In this document: in pieces, positions 1 through 7,897 of the stretch | Numbering within the stretch: position 1 is the first letter of the stretch | Layout: every line of letters begins with the position of its first letter | Source of the DNA: Luteithermobacter gelatinilyticus | GTDB lineage: Bacteria; Pseudomonadota; Alphaproteobacteria; Sphingomonadales; Emcibacteraceae | Direction of reading: 5' to 3' | NCBI RefSeq assembly: GCF_005849285.1 | Contig: NZ_CP040517.1 | Coordinates: forward strand, 1,494,501-1,558,500 | Length of the DNA: 64,000 nucleotides | Position numbers and translations under genes: made by a program | Notes under the pieces: generated by a model | Databases searched by the model: none | Told to the model about the DNA's origin: nothing | What the model saw: only the letters and a program-made list of their open reading frames with translations

Positions 1-1412
1 GTGAGGCCCGTCCCGACGCGATCATCGCCACAGGGCGGTCCGATTATCCCAATCAGGTCAATAATGTACTGTGTTTCCCGTTTTTGTTCCGGGGCGCATT
101 GGATGTGGGCGCTACCACCATCAATGAGGAAATGAAAATTGCCGCGGTCAAGGCCATTGCGGATCTCGCCTATCAGGAATCGGAAGAACAGGTGGCCAAT
201 GCCTATCGCGGCGAGGAACTGAAATTCGGTCCGGATTACATCATCCCCAAACCGTTTGATCCACGTCTTATTCTGGAAGTGGCTCCTGCCGTTGCCAAGG
301 CCGCCATGGATACCGGTGTGGCCACGCGGCCGCTTGTGGATGTGGAAGCGTACCGGGAAGAACTGGGCAATTTCGTATTCAAGTCAAATATGCTGTTGCA
401 GCCGGTCATTGAAAAGGCGAAGCAGGATATTCAGCGGGTCATCTATGCCGAAGGCGAAAATGAATCCGTGCTTAGGGCGGTGCAGGCCGTGGTGGATGAA
501 AATCTGGCCCAGCCTATTCTGATTGGCCGACCGGATGTCGTGGCCCGTCGGATAGACCGGCTGGGGCTGCGGCTCAAAGCGGGAGAGGATTATGAGTTGA
601 TCAATCCGCAACAGGATGATCGCTACCGGGAATACTGGCAGACCTATCACCGTCTGGTGGGGCGCAAGGGGGTATCCATCGAAGCCGCCAAGACCATTGT
701 CCGGACAAATACCACAGTCATTGCCGCGCTCGCAGTCTTGCGCGGCGATGCAGATGCCATGATTTGCGGCACTTATGGGCGGTTTGATTTTCATATCCGA
801 TATATCATTGATCTGATTGGCAAGCGCAGCGACACACGGAAAATCTCGACTTTAAGCACGCTGATTCTTCCGCGCCAGACTCTGTTCCTCGCAGATGCCT
901 TCATGGGGGTGGATCCGGATACGGACCAGATTGTAGAAACCACCATTGCCGCGGCTAAAAAGGTAGAGGATTTCGGCATTAAACCGAAAATTGCCCTGTT
1001 GTCGCATTCCAACTTTGGGTCTTCGCGTGAGCCGTCCGCCCGGAAAATGCGCAAAGCCGCCGCCATACTCAGAGAACAATATCCGGACATGGAAGTGGAC
1101 GGTGAAATGCATGCCGCGGCGGCCCTGGATGAAACCCTGCGCAATCAGCTGATCACCGACAGCCGGCTGAAAGGGGCCGCTAATTTGCTGATTTTCCCCA
1201 ATCTTGATGCGGCCAATATCGGTTTGGATCTTGTCAAGAATATTGACAATGGTCTTCTGGTAGGGCCCATTCTTCTGGGGACAGCGATGGCGGCCCATAT
1301 TGTGACGCCGGCCACCAGCGCGCGCGGCATTCTGAACATGACCGCCATTGCCGCTGTCGATGCCCAGAAAGTCAAGGCTCGAAATCAGGCCCAGGACGGC
1401 GCTAGCGCATGA
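1..1412 (+). CDS. maeB: NADP-dependent malic enzyme, 3' part (malic/phosphotransacetylase fusion)
   Basis: The reading frame is already open at base 3 and runs off the left edge, so the N-terminus is missing. About 470 residues are visible. The first part is the end of the malic-enzyme NAD(P)-binding domain, with ATGRSDYPNQVNN and FRGALDVGATTINEEM. It is followed by a phosphotransacetylase-like domain (from about VIEKAKQDIQRVIYAEGE to the end), the architecture of the large MaeB-type enzymes that oxidatively decarboxylate malate to pyruvate with NADP. In such fusions the acyltransferase-like domain is thought to be regulatory rather than catalytic. The gene ends 11 bases inside the convergent small membrane-protein gene. 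Family assignment is secure. Confidence 0.95.
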   Translation, partial: EARPDAIIATGRSDYPNQVNNVLCFPFLFRGALDVGATTINEEMKIAAVKAIADLAYQESEEQVANAYRGEELKFGPDYIIPKPFDPRLILEVAPAVAKAAMDTGVATRPLVDVEAYREELGNFVFKSNMLLQPVIEKAKQDIQRVIYAEGENESVLRAVQAVVDENLAQPILIGRPDVVARRIDRLGLRLKAGEDYELINPQQDDRYREYWQTYHRLVGRKGVSIEAAKTIVRTNTTVIAALAVLRGDADAMICGTYGRFDFHIRYIIDLIGKRSDTRKISTLSTLILPRQTLFLADAFMGVDPDTDQIVETTIAAAKKVEDFGIKPKIALLSHSNFGSSREPSARKMRKAAAILREQYPDMEVDGEMHAAAALDETLRNQLITDSRLKGAANLLIFPNLDAANIGLDLVKNIDNGLLVGPILLGTAMAAHIVTPATSARGILNMTAIAAVDAQKVKARNQAQDGASA

Positions 1413-1611
1413 GCTGGGTATCCTGACCGGTATGCAGGGCAATGAGGTGGCGGACCATCAGCAAAATAACCAGTACAGCCACAAACTGGATGCCGTTCCA
1501 CGGAATGGTCCAAGCTTTGCCGAGCGGTTTGGGGCGACGGGACATGAAATTGGCAAAGGCGGTAAGCAGCGCACATAGTGTCAAAATTACATAGGTGGTC
1601 ATTTCATTCAT
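1402..1611 (-). CDS. small two-helix membrane protein, unknown function
   Basis: A 69-residue ORF with two hydrophobic stretches (about residues 5-22 and 43-58) separated by a basic loop containing RRPKPLGKAW. This fits a small inner-membrane protein. It starts at ATG 1609-1611; a second in-frame ATG lies four codons downstream, and no strong ribosome-binding site is visible. It overlaps the 3' end of the malic enzyme gene by 11 bases on the opposite strand. I do not recognise a family. The membrane-like composition and the otherwise empty interval support it as a real gene. Confidence 0.55.
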   Translation of the reverse strand: MNEMTTYVILTLCALLTAFANFMSRRPKPLGKAWTIPWNGIQFVAVLVILLMVRHLIALHTGQDTQLMR

Positions 1612-1736
1612 GCAGGATGGTTCCGAACAACTTTTATGCTTCTTTTACGCTTGATGACTGCGCTATTGGTACCCGGTCCCGGAAGATTGTCAAGCTCCGC
1701 CCGGAAACTGTGAAAAACCGAAACAAAGGTGTGTCT

Positions 1737-2762
1737 ATGCATGACAGTGTAACCCGAACAAACAACCGCCAGATCGCCGTGTGGCTTTTTTCGGTTTGTG
1801 CGCTGATCTTTCTGATGATTGTAGTGGGAGGTATTACGCGCCTGACCGAATCTGGTCTGAGCATGGTGAAATGGCATCCCATTCACGGGGTCATACCGCC
1901 CCTGAATGAAAGTCAGTGGATGGAGGAATTCGAAGCCTACAAAGCCTATCCTGAATATCAGAAGGTCAACCGGGGCATGAGCCTAGGGGAGTTCAAAGCC
2001 ATCTTCTTCTGGGAGTACGGGCACCGTCTTCTGGGGCGCCTGATTGGTCTGGCATTCTTTGTGCCGTTTGTCTTCTTTTTATGGCGTAAAAAGGTTGAAG
2101 CATCATTGAAACCGCAATTGTGGCTGATGTTTTTTCTGGGGGGGCTCCAGGGACTTGTGGGATGGTGGATGGTCAAAAGCGGCCTGATTGATCAGCCGGA
2201 TGTGAGCCATTATCGCCTGACTGCTCATCTCGGTCTCGCAGTGTTTATTTTTATGTATATTTTCTGGGTGGCGCTGGGTTTGGTTCAGCCGCGAGCGGAA
2301 AAGGTGGACGTGTCTCGTTCCGGTCGGCTGGCAAAGTTCCTTGTGGGACTGATTTTTATCCAAATCCTGCTGGGCGGACTGGTGGCCGGCCTGAATGCAG
2401 GATTCATCTATAATAGCTGGCCGTTAATGGAGGAGGCCCTGGTGCCAGAAGGGCTTTTCGAGCTGTCCCCTTGGTATATCAATTTTTTTGAAAATCTGTT
2501 GACGGTTCAGTTTGATCACCGAATAGGGGCTTATGTGATTTTTGCCCTGACGACTTGGTTGTGGTGGGCCTGTCGCAGGCAATTGGGCTTGACCGCTCAT
2601 ATCCTGATGGTGACTGTGATCATTCAGGTGCTGCTCGGCATTTTAACACTGATCTATGTGGTGCCGATTCCGTTGGCGGCATTGCACCAGGCCGGGGCCA
2701 TCGTTACCCTGTCAGCCAGCCTTTATTTCTTGCATCGTCTGAAGATACAGGAGGGCTCATGA
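1737..2762 (+). CDS. ctaA: heme A synthase CtaA/COX15
   Basis: This 341-residue polytopic membrane protein oxidises heme O to heme A for cytochrome aa3 oxidase. It shows the repeated four-helix halves of the family with likely heme-ligand histidines in EYGHRLLGR, RLTAHLGLAVF, FDHRIGAYV and AALHQAGA. The frame is open upstream to 1578, but that extension is polar and unlike the family. ATG 1737, a few bases after AAAGGTG, gives the usual short N-terminus before the first helix (VWLFSVCALIFLMIVVGGITR region). The stop overlaps the cutA start as ATGA, so the two are probably co-translated. Confidence 0.93.
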   Translation: MHDSVTRTNNRQIAVWLFSVCALIFLMIVVGGITRLTESGLSMVKWHPIHGVIPPLNESQWMEEFEAYKAYPEYQKVNRGMSLGEFKAIFFWEYGHRLLGRLIGLAFFVPFVFFLWRKKVEASLKPQLWLMFFLGGLQGLVGWWMVKSGLIDQPDVSHYRLTAHLGLAVFIFMYIFWVALGLVQPRAEKVDVSRSGRLAKFLVGLIFIQILLGGLVAGLNAGFIYNSWPLMEEALVPEGLFELSPWYINFFENLLTVQFDHRIGAYVIFALTTWLWWACRRQLGLTAHILMVTVIIQVLLGILTLIYVVPIPLAALHQAGAIVTLSASLYFLHRLKIQEGS

Positions 2763-3079
2763 CGGAATATTGCAGTCTGTATGTGACCTGCGCCCACAAG
2801 GATGAGGCGCTGATGATTGCTCGAACGTTGGTGAGGGAAAAGCTTGCCGCTTGTGGCAATATCCTTGACGGCATGACGTCCATCTATGTGTGGCAAGGCA
2901 AGTCGTGTGAAGATTCGGAGGTGGCCTTGCTTCTCAAAACGACACGGGACAGGCAGGAAGCGGCCACGACCCGAATACGGGAACTGCATTCCTATGATGT
3001 GCCTTGTGTGGTGGTCTGGCCCATCGAAGGCGGCAACCCGGAATATCTGGACTGGATCAGCAACAGTTTGAAGCCCTGA
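2759..3079 (+). CDS. cutA: CutA-type divalent-cation tolerance protein
   Basis: 106 residues when started at ATG 2759, which overlaps the ctaA stop and follows AGGAGGG. The frame is open further upstream but only as a shadow of ctaA. The family pattern is clear: SLYVTCAHKDEA, LVREKLAACGNI, SIYVWQGK and a C-terminal GNPEYLDWI. CutA proteins are small trimeric ferredoxin-fold proteins linked to copper tolerance and cytochrome c maturation. Their exact role is unresolved, but the pairing with heme A synthase fits a link to cytochrome oxidase assembly. A repeat element begins right after the stop codon. Confidence 0.92.
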   Translation: MTEYCSLYVTCAHKDEALMIARTLVREKLAACGNILDGMTSIYVWQGKSCEDSEVALLLKTTRDRQEAATTRIRELHSYDVPCVVVWPIEGGNPEYLDWISNSLKP

Positions 3080-3080
3080 A

Positions 3081-3125
3081 GTGAATTGTGAATAGATTGC
3101 CCCAACCTCTTCACCATTCATTCTA
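3081..3125. repeat. rearranged copy of the 38-bp palindromic repeat
   Basis: The left part, GTGAATTGTGAATAGATTG, matches the left half of a reverse-oriented element (compare 52895). The right part, beginning CCAACCTCTTCACC and ending ATTCATTCTA, matches the right half of a forward-oriented element (compare 18759). The two halves therefore fold on each other along about 19 pairs with a few mismatches. It lies between the convergent cutA and GFA genes, one base after the cutA stop. Confidence 0.75.
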
Positions 3126-3142
3126 AAGGATATTTCCGGGGG

Positions 3143-3574
3143 CTATAATGTTTCGGCCCGGCGCCAACGTTCCATGACCGCTTTGGAGTCCTCGGTGCGC
3201 TCTTCCGGCAGGCCGTCAGGCTTGTGCCAGCTCATGATGCGGCTTTCCACGCCGAAATGGCTTTGCGGCGTGAACAGGCTCGGGTCATCAAAACTGCCAA
3301 CAGTGATATCCATCCTGTTGGAATCCGGGAAAGCAAAGGTGAGCGGCGTGCCACAGGTGGCACAATATCCGCGCTGTGCGATTTTGGATGAATGATAGAT
3401 GTCGGGCTCTTCGCCGCTCCAGCGTACGGCATTTTTAGGAAGATTGACAAATGTCGCGAAAATATTACCAACGGCACGCTGACACATCCGGCAATGGCAA
3501 TAATAGGCGTGATAGTCATCCGTTTCCACTGTGAATTTTTTAGCCCCGCATTGACATTGACCTGTTGCTTTCAT
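3143..3574 (-). CDS. GFA-family (Mss4-fold) zinc protein
   Basis: 143 residues from ATG 3574, preceded by GGAGAG at good spacing; an in-frame extension to 3625 lacks support. Cysteine motifs CQCG (7-10), CHCRMC (26-31) and CATCG are the zinc ligands of the glutathione-dependent formaldehyde-activating (GFA) family. Few members have been tested biochemically, so the name should not be read as proof of formaldehyde metabolism. It lies downstream of metY on the same strand, but a strong terminator separates them, so it is probably transcribed alone. Confidence 0.88.
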   Translation of the reverse strand: MKATGQCQCGAKKFTVETDDYHAYYCHCRMCQRAVGNIFATFVNLPKNAVRWSGEEPDIYHSSKIAQRGYCATCGTPLTFAFPDSNRMDITVGSFDDPSLFTPQSHFGVESRIMSWHKPDGLPEERTEDSKAVMERWRRAETL

Positions 3575-3604
3575 TGATCTCTCCTTCAGATAAAAAGCAA
3601 GTAA

Positions 3605-3636
3605 GAAAAGGCCGGTGAAGATCACTCCCCCGGCCT
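3605..3636 (-). terminator. rho-independent terminator of metY
   Basis: AGGCCGG (3609-3615) pairs with CCGGCCT (3630-3636). Read on the minus strand, the hairpin is followed by TTTTCTT, which places it just after the metY stop. Confidence 0.75.
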
Positions 3637-3660
3637 CGACTAATCTCTTGAGCGCTCCCT

Positions 3661-4947
3661 TCAGGCAGTCAGCGCCTGATCCAGGTCGGCCTTGATGTCC
3701 GCCACATCCTCAATTCCGACGGACAGCCTGATTACATCCGGACCGGCGCCCGCCTTGACCTGGTCGGCTTCGGGCAACTGCCGGTGCGTGGTGGAGGAGG
3801 GGTGAATGATCAGGCTGCGGGTATCGCCGATATTGGCCAGATGTTTAAACAGCTTAACGGAACGGACCACTTTCACCCCGGCCTCATATCCACCCTTGAC
3901 CCCGAAGGTCATGACTGCTCCACCGCCCTTGGGCATGTATTTCTGTTGCAGGGCGTGATACGGGTCATCCTCGAGACCAGCATAGGACACCCAATCCACC
4001 TTGTCATGATTTTTGAGGAACTTGGCCACTTCCAGCGCATTGTCGCAATGACGCTGCATCCTCAGCGGCAGGGTTTCGATACCATTGAGAATCAGAAAGG
4101 CATTCATGGGCGACAAAGCCGGCCCCAGGTCACGAAGCCCCAGCGCCCGACAGGCAATAGCAAAAGCGATATTGCCCATGGTCTCCCCAAAGGTTTCCCC
4201 GAAAGTCATGCCATGATATGCCGCACAGGGTTCACTAAGGGTTGGGTATTTTTTGCTTTTCATCCAGTCGAAGCGGCCGGAATCCACAATCACACCGCCG
4301 ATGCTGTTGCCCTGGCCACCAAGGAATTTGGTGAGGCTGTGAACCACAATATCCGCACCATGTTCAATAGGGCGGCACAGATAGGGGGTTGCCAGTGTAT
4401 TATCCACCACTAGAACAATGCCGGCTTCATGGGCCACGTCGGCAAGGGCGGCAATATCCGTGACGATCCCGCCGGGATTGGCCAGGCTTTCCACAAAAAT
4501 GGCCTTGGTCTTGGGCGTGATGGCGGCTTTCATCAATTCCGGGTCCGGTTCGATAAAACGGGTGGACCATCCGAATTTACGGAAACTGTGGCCCATCTGG
4601 GTAATGGATCCGCCATAAAGTTTGGTCGAGGCAATGATTTCGTCACCGGGTTCCATCAACGTATGGAAGGTGATCAGCTGGGCAGCATGTCCGGAGGCGA
4701 CGGCCAGAGCGGCAGTACCGCCTTCAAGGGCGGCAACACGGGCTTCAAGCACACTTACAGTCGGGTTGGTGAGTCGACTGTAAATATTACCGAACTCCTG
4801 CAGATTAAACAGCGCGGCAGCCTGTTCCGGACTTTCAAATTCAAAAGAGGCTGTCTGATAAATAGGGGTGGCACAAGCACCTGTGGCGGGATCGGAGTGC
4901 TGGCCCGCATGAACGGCCAAAGTTGAAAAGTTATAGGATTCAGTCAT
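3661..4947 (-). CDS. metY: O-acetylhomoserine sulfhydrylase (MetY type)
   Basis: 428 residues, the normal length for O-acetylhomoserine aminocarboxypropyltransferase. It is a PLP enzyme that makes homocysteine from O-acetylhomoserine and sulfide in the methionine pathway. The N-terminus (TLAVHAGQHSDPATGA, then PIYQTASFEF) and the PLP lysine in SLTKFLGGQGNS (K207) are typical of the Cys/Met-metabolism family. The MetY insertion, longer than cystathionine-gamma-synthase, is present. AAAGGAAA precedes the start. Homoserine dehydrogenase (hom) lies 10 kb away in the window. It diverges from rplM. Confidence 0.94.
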   Translation of the reverse strand: MTESYNFSTLAVHAGQHSDPATGACATPIYQTASFEFESPEQAAALFNLQEFGNIYSRLTNPTVSVLEARVAALEGGTAALAVASGHAAQLITFHTLMEPGDEIIASTKLYGGSITQMGHSFRKFGWSTRFIEPDPELMKAAITPKTKAIFVESLANPGGIVTDIAALADVAHEAGIVLVVDNTLATPYLCRPIEHGADIVVHSLTKFLGGQGNSIGGVIVDSGRFDWMKSKKYPTLSEPCAAYHGMTFGETFGETMGNIAFAIACRALGLRDLGPALSPMNAFLILNGIETLPLRMQRHCDNALEVAKFLKNHDKVDWVSYAGLEDDPYHALQQKYMPKGGGAVMTFGVKGGYEAGVKVVRSVKLFKHLANIGDTRSLIIHPSSTTHRQLPEADQVKAGAGPDVIRLSVGIEDVADIKADLDQALTA

Positions 4948-5266
4948 TTGTGATTTTCCTTTTATGGTGGCTTTTCAGAATATCGTATTATTTCTTTAAT
5001 TATAACCAGTTATTTTTACGGTATTATAATACCTTTCATGTAACGCCTTGTTATTTATTGGAATTATTCCATTGACATTACATGAAAGAATGGCATATTT
5101 CGCGCCAGTGTGACCGGCAGGATCGTTAGTGATCTGTCAGGTTTTACCTGAAAGTCATAAGACATTACAAGGTCATGAAAAAAATATGGGTCTCCGTGGT
5201 GGAGGTGAGGGCACGAAAGGCCGTCAAAACATCAAGAGATCCGGATGTCCCAAGGGAAACTGAACG
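4948..5266. promoter_or_regulatory. divergent metY/rplM control region
   Basis: A gene-free interval of 319 bases. It holds a perfect 14-bp palindrome, GGTATTATAATACC, at 5020-5033 that contains a TATAAT on both strands, so it could serve as a metY -10. It also holds an 11-bp inverted repeat, CTTTCATGTAA (5033-5043) with TTACATGAAAG (5078-5088). Inside the second arm lies the likely rplM promoter, TTGACA (5072-5077), 16 bases, CATATT (5094-5099). About 160 bases of leader follow, including hairpin TCAGGT-TTT-ACCTGA (5137-5151). I see no SAM-riboswitch core before metY. Confidence 0.6.
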
Positions 5267-5731
5267 ATGAAAACTTATTCTGCTAAACCGGCAGATATCG
5301 AGAAAAAATGGATCGTCATTGATGCCGAAAATGTTGTGCTCGGACGTCTGGCGGCCATTGTGGCTTCTCGTCTGCGCGGTAAACACAAACCGACTTTTAC
5401 CCCGCATATGGATGACGGGGACAACGTCATTGTGATCAATGCTGCCAAGGTTAAGCTGACTGGCAAAAAATTAGATGACAAGATCCATTACTGGCATACC
5501 GGTTATCCGGGCGGGATCAAAAGCCGCAACGCCCGCCAGATCTTGGAAAGTGACCATCCGGAACGTCTGGTGATCAAGGCGGTTCAGCGTATGATTCCGC
5601 GTGGCCCGCTGGGGCGTCAGCAAATGCGTAACTTGCGTGTTTATGCCGGAAGTGAACATCCTCATGCCGCTCAAAATCCGGAAGTTCTGGATGTTGCGGG
5701 CATGAATGACAAAAATACAAGGAGCCGTTAA
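5267..5731 (+). CDS. rplM: 50S ribosomal protein L13
   Basis: 154 residues with the uL13 signature: [20 protein letters not shown] at the start, [19 protein letters not shown], and [16 protein letters not shown]. It is an assembly-initiating protein of the large subunit. A long leader with a hairpin precedes it. It is followed two bases later by rpsI, the standard bacterial pair. Confidence 0.98.
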   Translation: MKTYSAKPADIEKKWIVIDAENVVLGRLAAIVASRLRGKHKPTFTPHMDDGDNVIVINAAKVKLTGKKLDDKIHYWHTGYPGGIKSRNARQILESDHPERLVIKAVQRMIPRGPLGRQQMRNLRVYAGSEHPHAAQNPEVLDVAGMNDKNTRSR

Positions 5732-5733
5732 TC

Positions 5734-6231
5734 ATGGCTGATGAAAAGAAAACACTGGAAGATCTGAAAGAGATCACTTCTGGCGCGGAAGCCGCCGCGA
5801 CGGCAGATAACGCTGAAGCTGCTGCCGAACCGCAACTGGATGCCCTCGGGCGGGCTTATGCGACCGGAAAACGTAAAGATGCCGTTGCCCGTGTCTGGAT
5901 CAAGCCGGGTTCTGGGAAAATTACGGTTAACGGCCGGGATCAGCAGGTTTATTTCGCCCGTCCGACGCTGCGGATGATTGTTAATCAGCCGTTTGAAGTG
6001 GCGGGCCGGACTGGTCAGTTTGATGTGGAATGTACCGTTAAGGGCGGCGGGCTGTCCGGACAGGCTGGTGCCGTCCGTCATGGCATCAGTCGCGCGTTGA
6101 CATTCTATGAGCCGGGCCTGCGCCCGGTGTTGAAAGCCGGTGGTTTTCTCACCCGTGATGCCCGTGTGGTTGAACGTAAAAAATATGGTAAGCGGAAAGC
6201 ACGTCGGAGCTTCCAGTTCTCCAAACGTTAA
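5734..6231 (+). CDS. rpsI: 30S ribosomal protein S9
   Basis: 165 residues. The C-terminal 130 carry the uS9 core ([20 protein letters not shown], and the basic tail [16 protein letters not shown], whose final residues reach the P-site tRNA). The N-terminal 35-40 residues are an acidic, alanine-rich extension, common in alphaproteobacteria. Translation probably couples to rplM. A clear terminator follows. Confidence 0.98.
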   Translation: MADEKKTLEDLKEITSGAEAAATADNAEAAAEPQLDALGRAYATGKRKDAVARVWIKPGSGKITVNGRDQQVYFARPTLRMIVNQPFEVAGRTGQFDVECTVKGGGLSGQAGAVRHGISRALTFYEPGLRPVLKAGGFLTRDARVVERKKYGKRKARRSFQFSKR

Positions 6232-6257
6232 TCCGTTTACACAGTATCGGATCAAAG

Positions 6258-6289
6258 AGCCGTCCTGGGACTCTCAGGGCGGCTTTTTT
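6258..6289 (+). terminator. terminator of rplM-rpsI
   Basis: AGCCGTCCTG (6258-6267) pairs with CAGGGCGGCT (6275-6284), with one G-U pair, and runs into six T residues. Confidence 0.9.
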
Positions 6290-6307
6290 GTGAAGTTATT
6301 CTGTTTA

Positions 6308-6322
6308 TTAACAAGGTGTTAA
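6308..6322. promoter_or_regulatory. perfect CtrA-type box before the dead GGDEF-EAL pair
   Basis: TTAA-CAAGGTG-TTAA matches the Caulobacter CtrA consensus TTAA-N7-TTAA without mismatch. It lies 82 bases before the chosen start at 6404, where an activator could act. Confidence 0.55.
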
Positions 6323-6403
6323 TATTTGATGGAATAATCATTGGTATACTGGTTTGTTAAGGACTTTATGACATACGGGCGAATTCCAAGGGATCATCCT
6401 GAA

Positions 6404-7813
6404 ATGAAGCAAATAAAGCTTAAAAATATTCTGGAAAGCCTGTTTTTTGATGATGATTCGTCCCGGGCCGGAGACCAGAATTCATCTTCGACGCTGCCCA
6501 GGATGTCTCAAGTGGTCCCGTCTCGAAATCTCAGCTCCCTGACCGAAGATAAGCTTCTGAAAATCCTTACCCATAATTCCTTTCTGAATACCGGGCGTGT
6601 GCAGCTTCTTGGGCTCGAAGCACTTAAAACAAAACTTGGCGAAAAGTGGCCGGGGCTGCGGGAAAAAATTCTTGATGCCCTGCATCAGATCGTAAACAAA
6701 AGGCTGCGTGATGAAGATGTGTTTTTTTCCATCAATGATGAAGAACATCTTATTGTATTTTCTTATCTCGCAGAAGACAGCGCCCGGCTGGTCTGCGCCA
6801 AGATACTTCAGGAACTCTCGGAAAGGTTTCTGGGCTCGGCGGAGACTAGTGATATTGTCGTGCGCACGGCCATCGGAAAACTGGATGGCGAACTGCTTTT
6901 TGAACCCAGTTTTCTGGACGACATCCTTACAAAGCCACCTGTACCCCCCTCGACGTTAAAGCACGAGGAAGGCACCAATCAAAATCCAAAACCACCTTGT
7001 TCTTCTGTTTCTTCTGTCCAGGACAAAATTTCGAAAGTGGTTTCTACGAGCTGTTCTCAGGGGGGGCTGAAATGGGTTGAGCCTGTCTTTATGCCTTTGT
7101 GGGACAGCAACCATCAGGTCATTTCGACCTATGCCATGAATTGCAGGCTGAAAAGCAGGACCCTTTCCGCTGGCGGATATGCCGTTTTGTCAAAAACAAT
7201 GAAACGTCAGGACAAAATCGCTCTGGATTATTTTCTGTTTGAGACCTGCCGGGAAATGATGCAGGAATTTTATGCCAATAAATTCAGGGCTATTTTTTCC
7301 ATCCCGGTGAGTTATGAAACCCTTTTTACCCCGGAGTTACTGGCCTCCTATCTGCAATTATGTCGCAAAATGCCGGAGGAATTGTGTCGCTATGTTTCCT
7401 TTACCCTGGTGAATTTTCCACCGGGAATTCCTGAAGCTAAACTCAGATATATCACGGGGCTTCTCAAAAAATATTGCCGCCTTATCATTTTGCACTGTCA
7501 TGAATTTATTCCTCAGGATATCGGTTTCTACAAGGAATGCCAGATCAAAGGGGTGAGCATCAACCTTGCGCCGCCGTCCCGCAACAGCGCCGTTTATTGG
7601 GCCGGGCTGGCGCGAATGACGGCCAAATGTCACCAGAAGTCGATGCAGGCCATTTTGTTGAATGTGCAAAGTTTGGAAAATCTGCTGTTGGCGCGCGAGG
7701 CCGGCTTTGATTATATTGCGGGAGCAGTGATCAGGGAAAACACCGCGATTCCCGGACATATGGTGCGTCTGTCCTGGAAGGAATTGCTGGCCGGTAAAAA
7801 ACCGACATTCTAG
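6404..7813 (+). CDS. degenerate GGDEF-EAL-like protein, copy 1
   Basis: 469 residues from ATG 6404 (AAGGGA upstream); the frame also allows a start at 6341. The C-terminal half follows the EAL fold. FMPLWDSNHQVISTYAMNCR aligns with the YQPIVDL...VEALLRW strand, and NVQSLENLLLAREAGFDYIAGAVI aligns with the AEGVET...LGCDYxQGYLI segment. EAL itself is AMN, and the acidic metal ligands and the DDFG loop are missing, so phosphodiesterase activity is very unlikely. The middle region (DVFFSINDEEHLIVFSYL) resembles a GGDEF domain without the motif. A paralog follows 84 bases downstream. A role as a c-di-GMP or protein-binding regulator is inference. Confidence 0.75.
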   Translation: MKQIKLKNILESLFFDDDSSRAGDQNSSSTLPRMSQVVPSRNLSSLTEDKLLKILTHNSFLNTGRVQLLGLEALKTKLGEKWPGLREKILDALHQIVNKRLRDEDVFFSINDEEHLIVFSYLAEDSARLVCAKILQELSERFLGSAETSDIVVRTAIGKLDGELLFEPSFLDDILTKPPVPPSTLKHEEGTNQNPKPPCSSVSSVQDKISKVVSTSCSQGGLKWVEPVFMPLWDSNHQVISTYAMNCRLKSRTLSAGGYAVLSKTMKRQDKIALDYFLFETCREMMQEFYANKFRAIFSIPVSYETLFTPELLASYLQLCRKMPEELCRYVSFTLVNFPPGIPEAKLRYITGLLKKYCRLIILHCHEFIPQDIGFYKECQIKGVSINLAPPSRNSAVYWAGLARMTAKCHQKSMQAILLNVQSLENLLLAREAGFDYIAGAVIRENTAIPGHMVRLSWKELLAGKKPTF

Positions 7814-7897
7814 TCAGGGGTTTATGTGTCGTGGCCTTGATGCAATGGGGAATGTTTTCGGCGCACGCGTAGTGGATGTAACGAGGGTGACTAGAAA

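Noticed and set aside
4948-5060. Possible SAM riboswitch before metY
   Set aside because: No SAM-I or SAM-II core could be found on the minus strand; only palindromes and a promoter-like TATAAT are visible.
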